Positions 11,511 to 22,439 of a stretch of 64,000 nt of DNA are shown here, one piece after another. The notes under the pieces were generated by a model. The model made no database searches. It was not told the origin of the DNA and saw only the letters and a list, made by a program, of their open reading frames with translations. A program made the translations under genes and the position numbers. Each line of letters begins with the position of its first letter. The first letter of the stretch is position 1. The stretch lies in the NCBI GenBank assembly GCA_027186245.1, contig CP114482.1, positions 32,631,209-32,695,208 of the forward strand. Reading direction: 5' to 3'. The stretch comes from Coriaria nepalensis (lineage: Eukaryota; Streptophyta; Magnoliopsida; Cucurbitales; Coriariaceae).

Positions 11511-13080
11511 AGACTCATTGGTAAAAGTCATCTCTTAGAATCTTACATGCTAAACCGTTTTAGTATTTTGTTTATGTATGTTAACTGTCAAACCAAGCAC
11601 AGTCTAGATCTATCTCTATACATCTTTATTCCTAGAATATAGGCCGCTTCTCTCAAATATTTATGGAGAGACCTTTGAAAGCCATACCTTGATAGACTAC
11701 AACATTCCTACATCATTCTCAATGTGTAGTAAGTCATCTATGTATAGAATGATAAAAGCAAATAAAGCTCCCACTAGCTTTCTTGTACACACATGGATCA
11801 TCTTTATTCTTAATAAAGTAAATAATTTGATTATTTTGTTAAAACAAATGTTCTAATTCTGAGATGCTTATTTTAGTCTGTATATGGACCTTTTCAGCTT
11901 ACAAATTTATTTGTGTTTTTCATGTCCACGAAGCCTTCATGATGTATCATATACACATTCTCCTCGAGGTACCCATTCAAAAAGGTTATCTTGACGTCCA
12001 TTTGCCAATTTCATAATCATTCTCTCTCTTTATCATCTCGTGCCAGATGCAACAAAGGATGAGTCCTTTTTCCTTCTCGCGAACCACGGGAGCGCCTAGC
12101 GCCCGGAGGAGAAAAGCTCATTTTCCTTTCAGGGTAAAGCGGCGCATAAAAAAGGGCTGGCCATCGGCCAATTGAAAGCAACAACACTCGCGGAAACAGA
12201 CCGGAATGCCAGCTAGAGAAGAAAAAGAGTCCCGACCTCCCAACATGGAATTTAGTTAGAAGAAAGATCGTGTTTGATTGAAAAACTTGATTGATTGCTA
12301 ACCCCAAGAGAAGCATCTAATACTAATCTAATAAGTGAAGTAGTCGTCGTCTGACCAATTGGCTCCGTACAAGCATCTTCTATTCCGATAGCCGCCCGCT
12401 TTCCGCGAAGACCTTAACAAAGCATTTAGAAGGGGACGACATCAGCGAGAGTCTTCCGTTTCAAAGGCTCTTGCGGGCTTGTAAAAACTATGAGGTTCAA
12501 CTTGATGCCAACCCGCCGGTAAGTGAGTAGGTGTGCGGCGGAAAGCCTACGAATAATAGGTAGGCCCACCCCAGGCAGAGTTAGTGAGCCGTGTAATAGG
12601 CGACCATTTCGTGTTGTAATGGCAAACAATATCCAAACATATTTTGTCATTGCAATAGGTGAGAATATTTTTTCATAGTAAATCCCTTCTCTCTGTCTAT
12701 ACTCCTTTCCAACTAGTCTAGCCTTATAAGTTGCCACATGGAATCCCAGTTTTCATCTTGAAAACCCATTTCCATCGTATATGAACTATATCTTGACGTT
12801 CATTCACTAAGTCTCACACTTGGTTGGCATACATGGAATCCATCTCAAATTTCATGGCTTCTAGCTTTCTCTTAGAATCCGGGCCTTTTACTATATCAGA
12901 ATTAGTCGTAGGATCATTATTTATGATTGATCCATTGGTAGAATTTTGTACTAAAAATATGTAATGCTCTGACCCACTAGATACTCTACTAGATCTATGA
13001 ATCTGTTGCATACTATGAGGTGTCATAGTATCCTCTTTTTGAGGCACCTCAGCCGTTATCTGTGAGGTTGGAAGATTCAA
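11510..13080 (-). pseudogene. Copia reverse transcriptase split by a 583-bp insert
   Basis: Read right to left: the RT leader (13080-12814, KLEAMKFEMDSMYANQV), the KARLVGKEYRQREG and FSPIAM blocks (12737-12610), then, after the insert, QMDVK.TFLNG (12010-11980), the C-K-L-K-R-S-I-Y block near 11890, LYIDDLL near 11730, and ILKRFSM.DSKR near 11560-11520. Stops and one-base losses are frequent. RNase H and PPT are missing, and the LTR follows directly. The RT is interrupted exactly between two conserved motifs by the sequence at 12022-12604. Confidence 0.8.
12022..12604. other. Probable mitochondrial DNA insert (NUMT)
   Basis: This block is much richer in GC than its surroundings and has no relation to copia. 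Its phrases look like angiosperm mitochondrial intergenic/intron DNA (for example around 12105-12175 and 12500-12600). The right end (about 12575-12604) resembles the domain V entry of plant mitochondrial group II introns (CCCAGGCAGAGTTAGTGAGC, then CGTGTAAT). CATT occurs at both borders (12018-12021 and 12605-12608), with copia RT reading resuming on each side. No complete mitochondrial gene is visible. The organellar origin is inferred from recollection of sequence style. Confidence 0.6.
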
Positions 13081-13148
13081 GAGTCATCGTGCCATTTACT
13101 CTTCCTATTTTTAGATTTATTTAATAAGAGGAATAAAGTGGGGGCATT
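13081..13148 (+). other. Gypsy 3' untranslated remnant with polypurine tract
   Basis: A short AT-rich stretch ends with AATAAAGTGGGGGCATT immediately before TGTTGATG. That is the usual polypurine tract-LTR junction of Ty3/gypsy elements. Copia RT-linker sequence lies directly to the left, so nothing else of the gypsy internal region remains. Confidence 0.6.
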
Positions 13149-14337
13149 TGTTGATGTGAAAATTATCATTTTAACATATGGCAGATGACGTGAAAAACAA
13201 AAAAGCTAAAAGAAATCAAATAAATAGGCTAAAAAAGAGTCAAAAGAGGCCTAAATTGGCTTTGATCGCCAGTTGGCCAACTAGCTGAATCCCTTAGGAC
13301 CACCTAAGACTAGCTAGCAAAGCAAGAGTTCCCTTTGACCAATTAAAAGGGGATTTTAAAGAAATCCAAGGATTAGTTGGCAATGGGGAATGTATATTTG
13401 ACTTCTTTTAAGGGAATTTCACTAAGATAGACATTCTTTATGGACTAAATGATAAATTTCAGAATTGAAGAGGATTTTCCATAAACTTCTTTGCTTGCTC
13501 ACCTAGCAATTGACTTGGTCCAACTTCCTAAAATTGCTTCTAAACTTGGTCACCAAGTATTGCACTCTTGGCAAGTATTTTTACTTGGCTTTTAAGCAAC
13601 AGGGGTCTCGATCTCATATATAAATAACACTCTTTACTAAAGAAGAAAGCCATGACTGAGAATCCATAAGAAACTGGTTCTACTTGTTTCAACGACATTT
13701 CCTCCCAAAATAATGACAAGGAGTGGATAAGAAACTGGCCCTACTCACTATCATTTAAGGCTACACAAAACTGATTCTTCTCTGCTTTACTGTAAGCTAC
13801 AACTCACATAAAATAGGTTTATGTCTTTTAGTTTAATCGCACCTCAAGTATATCAACCCACACAAAACCGATTGGTCTCATCTATCACTCTGCAGGTCGT
13901 GTCTTACATAATTTGAGTTGAACGCCTCTTCAATAGTCAATATCAATTTCATCATATGAATTATCTTTTATATATTTTTTACCATAATAACTTAGTAGAT
14001 CTAATATTAAAGAATCTAAAACTCTTTAATTTTTTGTTTGTTTAAATTACTTTTATTTTCATTTAATCAAATTACTTTCTATTTACGAACCTTTTTTTAA
14101 AATTCCGTGTTATTTTCTATATCCTCTATCACTTTATTGGCATTTACATAATTTTCTTAGGAGTAGTTAAAGCTTAATTCGAAGTATTTTTATACTTCTG
14201 GTACAATGTCACTTCACACTAGCACATCACTAGTTAGCCACTTTAGATCCCGATAGCTCACGATTTTTTCTGTCGCCAGTTAGCCACCTCAGATCCCCAA
14301 GTCGGCTAGTATAATTTGAGAAAATTTATCTGCATCA
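13149..14337 (+). repeat. Gypsy LTR (3' LTR remnant)
   Basis: About 1.19 kb bounded by TGTTGATG and CTGCATCA, a TG...CA pair, and preceded by a purine tract. It contains a TATA-like CATATATAAATA at about 13616-13627, with related 'gaaactgg(t/c)cctactc' phrases at about 13670 and 13730. No second copy was seen in the window and no target duplication could be recognised. Confidence 0.6.
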
Positions 14338-14370
14338 AAGTAAACCTGGAAAAAAAAAAAAAAGAACCAG

Positions 14371-14480
14371 AACCAGACGTCCAATAATGGACGTGGTTTT
14401 GAGACCTTCATTGTCCAACAATGGAGGTCTGGTTTCAAGACCTCCATTGTTGGAGATTTGATCGAAACCAGATCTAATGG
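14371..14480. repeat. Cluster of inverted repeats / hairpin
   Basis: A perfect 17-bp inverted repeat, TCCAACAATGGAGGTCT (14414-14430) and its complement (14438-14454), flanks a 7-nt loop. Just upstream ACGTCCA (14378-14384) and TGGACGT (14389-14395) form a second small hairpin from a related unit. The 'accagac-tcca-aatgg' motif recurs in both orientations through about 14560. It could be a degraded foldback element; no open reading frame is associated. Confidence 0.7.
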
Positions 14481-14700
14481 AGGTATGATTCTAGTTTTTC
14501 TTTTTTTGGTGCTTCCTGGGTCATCTGAATTCCACCTCCATCAATGGAACCCGAGCTCAGACCTATATTTTGTTATGATAACTTAATCTTTACTTGCTTC
14601 CAGAGAGGATGGGCTTTCCTTCTCCTAAAGGCTGATGCGTGTTGGATATCGATTTGATCTTCTAAATTAATATGCCGCTTTCTCATTTTTCTGTTTTGCA

Positions 14701-14770
14701 GCTAAATGGTGAAGCCTTTGCAGTCTGCTCCAAGTTACTTGAGACTGCTAAGTTGGGTCTAAGAGCCAAC
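14701..14770 (+). other. Exon-like stretch of unknown origin
   Basis: A good acceptor-like tract (TTTCTGTTTTGCAG at 14688-14701) is followed by an open stretch reading LNGEAFAVCSKLLETAKLGL. It looks coding by composition, but there is no neighbouring exon on the plus strand, and the small gene on the opposite strand ends at 14816. It may be an orphan exon captured by a mobile element, or chance. Confidence 0.25.
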
Positions 14771-14815
14771 CACAAATATTTGCAATCAACCATTCATTTT
14801 ATATGGTAATCTAAC

Positions 14816-15136
14816 TTATAGACTCTTCTCCTCCAACAAGTTCTTCAAGCTATCCCATGAGCATCCACCGGGAGTCATTATTTGCAGTTCAGAACGGAGT
14901 ACCATAACGTCATATGGATACAACTGGTTCGGAATTTCTAGATCTCGATCATAACCCTGAAAATTTAGGTTTGCATTGAAGTTTTAGTCTTATTTTTACA
15001 TCCCATAATTGTGAGAATCAATGGAATTAAGATAATAATGCTGAAAGATCTAAAAATGAGTCACCTTTTCTATCACTAGCACAAATGGTTTCGAACCGAA
15101 CTTCTTCTCGAGTCTCCCAAGTTGTGTTCTGATCAT
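14816..15136 (-). CDS. Small unrecognised two-exon protein (70 aa)
   Basis: I do not recognise this gene. Two exons join cleanly on the minus strand: 15136-15065 (24 codons from ATG, ending LVIEK at a GTGACTC donor) and 14956-14816 (46 codons plus TAA, after a TTTTCAG acceptor). The product starts MIRTQLGRLEKKFGSKPF, continues GYDRDLEIPNQLYPYDVM, then has a Gly-Gly-Cys segment and a charged helix ending NLLEEKSL. Both splice sites are canonical and the phase is kept. Upstream donor-like sites at 15389, 15554 and 15609 suggest non-coding leader exons, or a longer N-terminus (one splice path extends the frame upstream). It lies in the same orientation as BTF3, about 1 kb beyond its stop codon. 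No signal peptide or membrane segment is evident. Confidence 0.5.
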
Positions 15137-16182
15137 TGTGTCTGGATTAAACCAAAACAGAAAGGTTATTAACATTCTGAGAGAAAATTACGATGGTCAC
15201 TGAAGTCAAGTGGGTCAACAGAAAAAGCTCCACTGTACAACAAGTATTACAAGTTAAAGGTGAAGTAAAAGTGAAGAGAATTCAATAAATGGAAAGCCAG
15301 ATTGCATGATGTGGCTCTTTTGAGTCTCCCAAAAACACTGCTATAGCTGAATGATGCGCAAGAGTAAAGGTAAAACGGCAAATAGAAAGGACAAATACCT
15401 TCTGCATTGTCTGCACAAATGAATCTGCAGAGGCCATTGCAGACACATTTCGTAGCAAAGAAAATTAAGGAAAATAAACTGATAGCTTAAATGGATAAAT
15501 ATAAAATAGGAACAACTTGCAGACAGTGATTAACAAGAAGACACATTTAACTTACGAACAGCTACTTTTATAAGCTTGTTAAGATCAATAAGCGTCAGGG
15601 TGACTTACCCACAGCGCCTGATTGAAGGATAGGTGGGTTGGTGAATCAGCAAATCCGAGAGACTGAAGGATCAATGACCTCACACGACGGTCGAAGGACG
15701 ATTAAATGAAATCGGCTGCGGGGTAGTTTATTAGACGTAAGATGGATGGGTTAAATTACAACAGTATAATAAGGGTTTTTTAGCCCCAACAAAAAAATAA
15801 AAAATACACAAGTTTTTTCTCACTTTCAAAATTTTAATCCGTCTTTCCTTTTTAGCTTGAATGAAAAGTCTACAGATACAGAGCTGGTAGAAATCATATC
15901 CACTTTGCATCGAACAAAATTTGGAACCAAGTTCAAGAAAATGAGTGTTGTACCATTTCTGTCCCCAAAACAAAACCTTGAAACGGTTACTTCAAGTCTA
16001 TTAACTTGAAAAGTGCAGCAACATACAGGCCGGTAACCAGTGTGTACCATAATAAGAAAAAACCATTAGATGATTTCTTTTCCAATCTCGGAAGCCAGAA
16101 AAAAATATTAAAAAAATATAAAAAAAGAAGGACAAAACTAAGACTCTTGCAAGATACTACAACGAATTTACGGGCACAAAAC

Positions 16183-17128
16183 TTAAGAAGCCCGAGTTTC
16201 TTCAGAAGCACCTTCAAAGGTTTCACCAGCAACAAGCTCGGGTACATCATCATCATCATCAGTAGCAGCTTGGGCATTGGGACCTCCTGCCCCAGGAGAC
16301 TGCTTTTTGAACTGCTCGGCCAGCTTTCTCAGGTTGTCCAAGTTATCCGGCCCTGAGATAAGTACAACAGAATATTGGGTATCAGCCAGTATAGAAGTGG
16401 AAGAGTTAGCGCCTAGTACAGCCTATCATCAAATTGAGAGATATAAATTACAAATGCTTCTTACCCAATTGGTTGATGATACCAGGGAGTATATCCTGCA
16501 ACTCTGAGATGGAACAAATTATCCTTGGTTAGATAGAACAAACTCTAAGGATAAATTGTATTTATTGGGACATAGAATAGAAAAGAGAGACAGTCATACT
16601 CTTTGTTTGAGGAGAGCCACTAACGACCCAGGTGTTAGCAGCAATAGAAGCTTGAACTGTATGTAACATGAGAGATATTAATTAATTATCACTTACTAGT
16701 TGACCCTGACTACGAAATACAGTAGTAAATATTACAATCAAGAAATCCTCAAGTTGACTTCACTTCACCTTTTGGGTTTGTAAATTGAATGACTACATCA
16801 TCTTTGAAAATGTTGACTTCCTCAATTGCCGGAATGACATTTACACCTATTCTTTTCAGAGTACTCTGAAGCCTTTTGTCATCTGTGGTGGTTGTCTTAT
16901 GAACTGCCTTCTTCTTTCTGTAGTTAATTATTCGAAAATAAAAAAAAACGACTAACAGCACTAAGTACAGATGTTTATTTAGACTTCAAAAAAGTGAAGT
17001 CCAGACTGTCAAAAAGTATGAGCCTCAATAAGAATAATTATGTCTATTAAATAAACTTACCTTCTCACGCTACCTTTTCCACCAGTGCGAACAGCACCAG
17101 CCATCTTCATGAGCCTCTCTCTATCCAT
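16183..17128 (-). CDS. BTF3: Basic transcription factor 3 / NAC subunit beta
   Basis: The beta subunit of the nascent polypeptide-associated complex binds emerging chains at the ribosome together with NAC-alpha. Five coding exons were read: 17128-17061, 16917-16769, 16656-16600, 16503-16465 and 16352-16183. All have GT-AG borders and total 483 nt, giving 160 aa, the usual plant length. Residues 22-26 (RRKKK) form the N-terminal ribosome-contact motif. The NAC domain follows, with [14 protein letters not shown] and the [10 protein letters not shown] segment, then [16 protein letters not shown]. The C-terminus has a run of five Asp encoded by a (CAT)n-like tract at about 16245-16260, followed by [14 protein letters not shown] sits right after a splice acceptor, so the 5' UTR is split by an intron (17129-17723). 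Nothing suggests inactivation. Confidence 0.95.
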
Positions 17129-17830
17129 CTGCATTCATCGATACAAAATTCTCAAGTGTGTGAAGAAATCCCAGACAGCAAAATTGCAATTCGGCATTGC
17201 ATTACATTACAAAAACACACATGTGTAAGAAAAAGCTAAGAAATCAGCAAATTAAAGAGAGAGAAAAAAATTAAAATAAAATAAAACCAAAGCTAGTTGA
17301 GTTGATTCAAGCTAACAAGGAGAAGAGACATACATATATGACATAAAGAAGTAAATATTCCAAGGAGAAATAAAAGGTAAAAAAAAGGTAGAACTAAGAA
17401 GTGCATTGCTATACTGAATCATTCCCAAAAAACAACAGCAAACATCAGTGGGTTATTTTTCAAGGAAACAAAATGTTTAAAGAGCCATAGACAAAGAAAA
17501 CTATTTTCTTCGCAGGTAACCAGACATGTGTTTGGGGATTCCTCGATGAAATACCAATATCAACTCTAAACAGCAGCTAGGTAAAGTAGATTGAGCAGGA
17601 CGGTTTCATAACGTCAACAAACCCTAACTCAACTAAAATACCAAACATGAAAGACATGAAGATAGCTAAGAAGAAATTCAACAACTCACAGAGAGAGAGA
17701 AAGAGACTAAGATGGCGTATTACCTTGTAGCGGAGTTATTCTGGTCGTAAGATTAGAATAAAAGATGAGAAAGAGAGTAGAGAAGCTCAGACGGCGGTCT
17801 CCTTCCTTATATCAGGCGCTTAAGATGATA
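17129..17830 (-). promoter_or_regulatory. BTF3 5' UTR intron, leader exon and TATA-like site
   Basis: A TGCAG acceptor directly precedes the BTF3 start codon. A matching donor (CTACAAG then GTAATACG) ends a leader exon at 17724, so a ~595-bp intron lies in the 5' UTR. GATATAAG at about 17805-17812 on the minus strand is a plausible TATA box, placing the transcript start near 17775-17785. These are sequence-based guesses with no expression evidence. Confidence 0.5.
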
Positions 17831-19144
17831 TATTCTGGCATCCTCATCTGACGGTCAGGATCTGCATTCACTCATGCGTGTGTCCAGCCTTTCATAGGGT
17901 TTAGATTTAGAATATTGAATTTCTCAGGTCCAAGGCATAAAATATAAAGCAGATTATCGATAAATTAATATATCCGATAAAAATTATCCTTAATGATAAT
18001 CATTAATTTAATAATTTACCAAATTTATAAAATTTATAAAATAAATAATATATTATAAAAATTTCATATAAATTTTATTTAGTATATAAATAATAATTTT
18101 TTAATTATAATATTTATAATTAAATTATAAAGTCTTTTAAAATATAATTTAATTATTGATTTTTTTTTTTAATTTACATCTAATTTTTAACTTTTTTTAA
18201 TATTAAAAATTATTTAATATTATCATCATTTTGAGCATTTCTTTTGCAAAATATGATCCAAGGTAGTTCTAAAATCTCATTTCCTAAAAATATTTATTAG
18301 GTAATTTAATCTACAAAATTATATTTTAGGATAAAGTTGATAACATAAAAATTGTAGATTTCTGCGACAGCAAAATTATATCATTTGGACATTTCTAGCA
18401 AATTAAAGTTATATTTAATTGACTAAAATATATTTTTGATAATGAATATGAGAATATCAACCAGTTAAGATGATTGTGATAATTGGCATGAAATTGAGAT
18501 TTGCGTTCCTAGGATTAAGGTCTAGCGGTTTTTCCTTCTATACTCACCAAACTAAATTTTCGTTTTTAATTTGTTTCTAAATAGAGTTAATAAATTTTAA
18601 ATACATTGATAAATTAATTAATTATTAATTTTCTTGATAATTTAATATCTTGCTAAATTTATAAATTTTCTTGGTCTTTTAGATTATTAATTCATCAAGC
18701 TTTTATTGTATATTTATTATACATATTAGCTATTATCAGAGGATAATTGATCAAATACTATAGGAGTATATACTCTTAATAATTTGGATTGTGCTACACC
18801 ATCTCAAATGATGGGGCGAAGAAATTCTGACTGTCAGAGTACATACTCTTAAGCACATCGTTTGAAAGTTATCTAGATTAATCTGAAATATTCCTAATTA
18901 TTAACATATGTTTAGTCAAATGTTTAGCTCCAAGACAATCATCGATGTTGGAGGCTTATGTCCACCTCTTTTAACTAGGGCTGGCTTAATGTCTAGCACC
19001 AGGATGGTACTTGTACGATAGCAAGTATCGGGACCTCTTAGTTTTTTGTTTCTTTAAATGAATTACAAATAACTAAATCAATGTCAAGTAAATTCTTTAT
19101 GTATATTTCATTAATTTCACTAGAACAATAACAATAACAATCAA
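17831..19144. other. AT-rich intergenic DNA, no gene seen
   Basis: Upstream of BTF3. It is extremely AT-rich from about 17940 to 18750, with many short ATTTA/TTAAT runs and no open frame of note. 18770-19030 is less AT-rich but shows no recognisable coding block or repeat boundary. Confidence 0.6.
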
Positions 19145-19330
19145 TCAATAATCCTTTGTAGGAAAAAAAGAAAATCCTAAAATTCTTGATGGAAGTTTAA
19201 TAACATCTTCTAACCTCAAGTGAGATTCTTGCATCAAATTAAGGGTTAATCTAAACATCAAGATACAAAACTTCATTTGATTAAGAGCTCCATCTCCATC
19301 AAAATCACTTTTAGTCAACATACCCACATT
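19145..19330 (-). pseudogene. EF-hand protein fragment (PBP1/KIC-like)
   Basis: The minus strand has a single EF-hand followed by the tail of the small plant calcium-binding family that includes PINOID-binding protein 1 and KIC: loop DFDGDGALNQMK, then FCILMFRLTLNLMQES and LEDVI. In the family the 12th loop position is Glu; here it is Lys, which would abolish a bidentate calcium ligand. Only about 60 residues are present, against ~110-130 in the family. The sequence upstream (19331-19640) is GA/CT-rich and does not encode the first half. I call it a gene fragment, probably dead. Confidence 0.65.
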
Positions 19331-19916
19331 TCAATCAAGTAGAAGAAAAAAAAAATGAATAAATGATCAGCCTTATTAAAAGAGATCTATGATCTATACT
19401 AGGGCCACAAGTGGCGGTGATACGGAAAAGAGAGAGAGGGAATTGGCATGATAGAACTAGCAAATAAAGAGTGGTGGCGAGAGAGAGAGAGGGTGTTGCG
19501 CGAGAGAACCAATAGATAAAGGGCATTTGCAAGAGAGAGAGGGAGGCAGTAGAGAGAGATAGAGGATGTTGGATGCCGAGAGTAGCGAGAGAGGGACTAC
19601 GAGGTAGGGAAGGGAAGATGAAAGAAAATTGAGAAACTAGGGCATTTTTTTAGTGTGTTAGAGAAACTAGGGCTATAGGGCATTGTGTAATTTGTTTTAA
19701 ACGACATCAACATAATGTATTTTTTTTATAAATATTTAACGGTGACGGAGATTGAGACCGAAATAAAAATTGATCCCGATTCTTATTCTAAACCCTCATT
19801 AACATAGTATCGGTACCGAAATAACAAGTACTTTTCAAATTTGATTTTCATACATACAAAAAAAAAAAGAAAGATAAAACTCTGTTACTTTGAAACTAAA
19901 AAATCTAATGTAACTT
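19331..19916. repeat. GA-rich low-complexity stretch and flank
   Basis: 19425-19630 holds many GAGAGA runs (about 19430-19440, 19480-19492, 19533-19565) mixed with short unique sequence. The remainder up to 19916 is unremarkable AT-rich DNA. No gene is supported. Confidence 0.6.
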
Positions 19917-21910
19917 GTTAGGAATTCATGCATATAAAGCAACAGAAATAGTACTTTAAAATTTTCAAATCTTATCATACTTACAACATAATTTCATACA
20001 CCAATAATAATCATACAACGATTATTTATCACATATATAACTATTGTACATAAAAGAACAGTAAATCTCATGTAAATTAAATTCAAGATTTGACTAAAGG
20101 GTTACAAATCTTGACAAGCAAACTATTTCAATACTTCCTCTTGCAATCTGATTATAGGGAAGAGAAAAGATACTAACGTGTTCATCCTCTAATCGTAATT
20201 TACACGATCTAGTTCGCTCAGTTTATTTTATAACTAAAGATTCAACTCATGAATCAAAAGGTTTGGGGAAAATGATAGGAAGAATTCTCTTTCTCATTCG
20301 AAGTTTCGGCCAAGAGGAGGGAGATGATCTTATAATTTTTGGCTACCCTAATGGGGTATTTATACTAATATTAGGTTGACACGATTACCTGCTAACAAAG
20401 TTAATAATTTCCTTAAACCAATTAAGGAAACAATGGGTCAAACCCACTTAATGTATGGCTGGCCATACCATGGGTTTATGACCTATAGATATTAATCGAC
20501 CCTTTGATTAACTTGACTCATTAACCCTTTAATATCCTAATATTAATAAGAACCTTTAGGACCATTTTATAATTAAATAAAGTTCCTTTATAATTTATTA
20601 ATTTCTAATTAAATGAATAACATATTTAGTTGTGCTAGAAAAGCTACATAACATTAGATTTAACAAATAAATAATTAACATTTTCCCCTTATAGTTGAAC
20701 TATAATTTAAATTACCATATTAGCCTTAAGATGGAAATGGTTTGTTTTCCTTTTTTCTTTTTATTTTGATGAATCTAAACCGAGTTACTATCGAATCTTA
20801 TGTATATGAATGATTAAGTTCTACATCACGCCACTATGAAAATTTCATAGTACTTTTTGATTTTATTTAATTTAAAAAAGCTTTTAAATTAAACAATTAA
20901 CTTAATCATCTCATGATTAAATAACCTAAACTCCGAGTTAAGATTGACTTCTAGCAAAGTGGCAAGACTACCCGAAAGATAAGAAGTTATCATCTTCCAA
21001 AAGAACCTTATGTGATTATAGTATATTTACAATTAATGATCTCTCCCTCTTGCCAATCTCCTAACTCATTATAGGGCATGATTTGACTATTAAACCATAA
21101 TAGACAAATCATATGTATCATTATATCTTTAATGGATTTACAAAAACTCTTTTCATATATACTGCTTTGCAATGATGCATTGGTCAATAAAGTATATAAG
21201 TCATAAGATCTATTTCCAAAATATCGAAGTGATAGATTCCATTTTGATCACTCACAACTTTCATGTAAAACATTTCATCCCCAATGATTCACAACGTGTT
21301 CACCATTGGCTAGGTATTGTTGGAATGATGTCAAAGCCCGAACCTTGGCATATAAGATACCATGATGATTTTAGGTCTAAAGACCACATGTATTATAATA
21401 CTAGATAATTCTCATTAACAATTACTAGTAATTACTATTGAGAATTATCTAAGTGTCACGTTTCGTACTTTTAGCCTCAACTAAGCACCCACACAATTAT
21501 TATGATATTTCACTATCACCAATGGTCATGAGAATGACTATGGTAAACACTTTAGGTGATGAACAATTTGATTGTCAATCCAGATCATCAATATCCATTT
21601 TTGAGATCTTATGACAACAAAAAATTCATATTTTTAAGCTTTAAGCAACTTAAGTCTCAATCAACATGATGTCTATTATAGTCTTTAAGTGCATAACTTA
21701 AGACAATGAACTTTATCATGATATGCATTTATAGAATACAAGATATTAATTCCAACAAAATTAATAAACATAAAAAATAATAACTGACTTTCATAATGAT
21801 AATTAATAATAATGTTTATTATCTTGCTAATATATGCATAACAGTATCACATAAAGATGTTTGCATTATTAGGTCAAAACCCAATTGGCTTGACGAACAC
21901 ACACTTTAAA
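19917..21910 (-). repeat. Complete copia LTR (~2 kb), minus-strand 3' LTR
   Basis: It begins TGTTAGGAATTC (plus strand) and ends near ACACACTTTAAA. Immediately right of it TTTCCCACTTGCAC is, on the minus strand, an AGTGGGAAA-type purine tract followed by RNase H reading, so this is the 3' LTR of a minus-strand element. Half of it (20672-21905) is shared with 10230-11510. It is unusually long for a copia LTR and includes a 'GGGGTATTTATAC' TATA-like region near 20354-20366. Confidence 0.75.
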
Positions 21911-22410
21911 TTTCCCACTTGCACTAAAGCCAATCATTTCTGAATCTTATTCTCATCTTATCAAGATGGCGATCAAAATTATTTTGGTAAAGCGCCTTAG
22001 TCAATGTATCTATAATTTTGTCATATGTGTCGACTCTTTCTATGTTGACGTCTCATCTTCCAATTATCTCTTGAATGAGGTGATAACATCGCAATATGTG
22101 TTTGGATTTTTGATGAGACCTCGATTCCTTTTCTTTTGCTATTGTACCATTTTTATTGTAGTACACTACTACGAGTTCAATAATGCTTGGAATCATACCA
22201 AATTCTGTTATGAACCTTTTCATCAAAACTGTCCCTTTGTTATTTCTGAAATTGCAATGTATTCGGCCTCAATAGTATAATCTATGGTCATTTCCTATTT
22301 GGAACTCTTCCAATTAACTGCTCCACCATTTAGCATGAAGACGAAACTGGAAATTGTTTTGCTATTATCAACATCTGATAAAAAATAGAGTCTGTGAAAC
22401 CTTAGATTTT
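21911..22410 (-). pseudogene. Copia RNase H fragment
   Basis: On the minus strand from ~22405: [27 protein letters not shown], then YTIEAEYIAISE and, further on, DTLTKALYQNNFDRHLDKM. This is the C-terminal RNase H of copia pol, running into the purine tract and LTR at 21910. Several stops interrupt it. The element's 5' part is missing; a plus-strand gypsy RT piece abuts at about 22440. Confidence 0.8.
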
Positions 22411-22439
22411 TACATCAGGTCCTCTATAAATCAAAAACA

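Noticed and set aside
12017..12316. 99-codon minus-strand frame in the mitochondrial-like insert
   Set aside because: No recognisable protein; open frames of this size occur in plant mitochondrial spacer DNA.
12426..12737. 103-codon minus-strand frame
   Set aside because: It runs from copia RT into the foreign insert, so it is a chimera created by the insertion rather than a gene.
15731..16356. Short frames on both strands around the BTF3 last exon
   Set aside because: They overlap the BTF3 last exon and its 3' UTR in other frames and have no conserved content.
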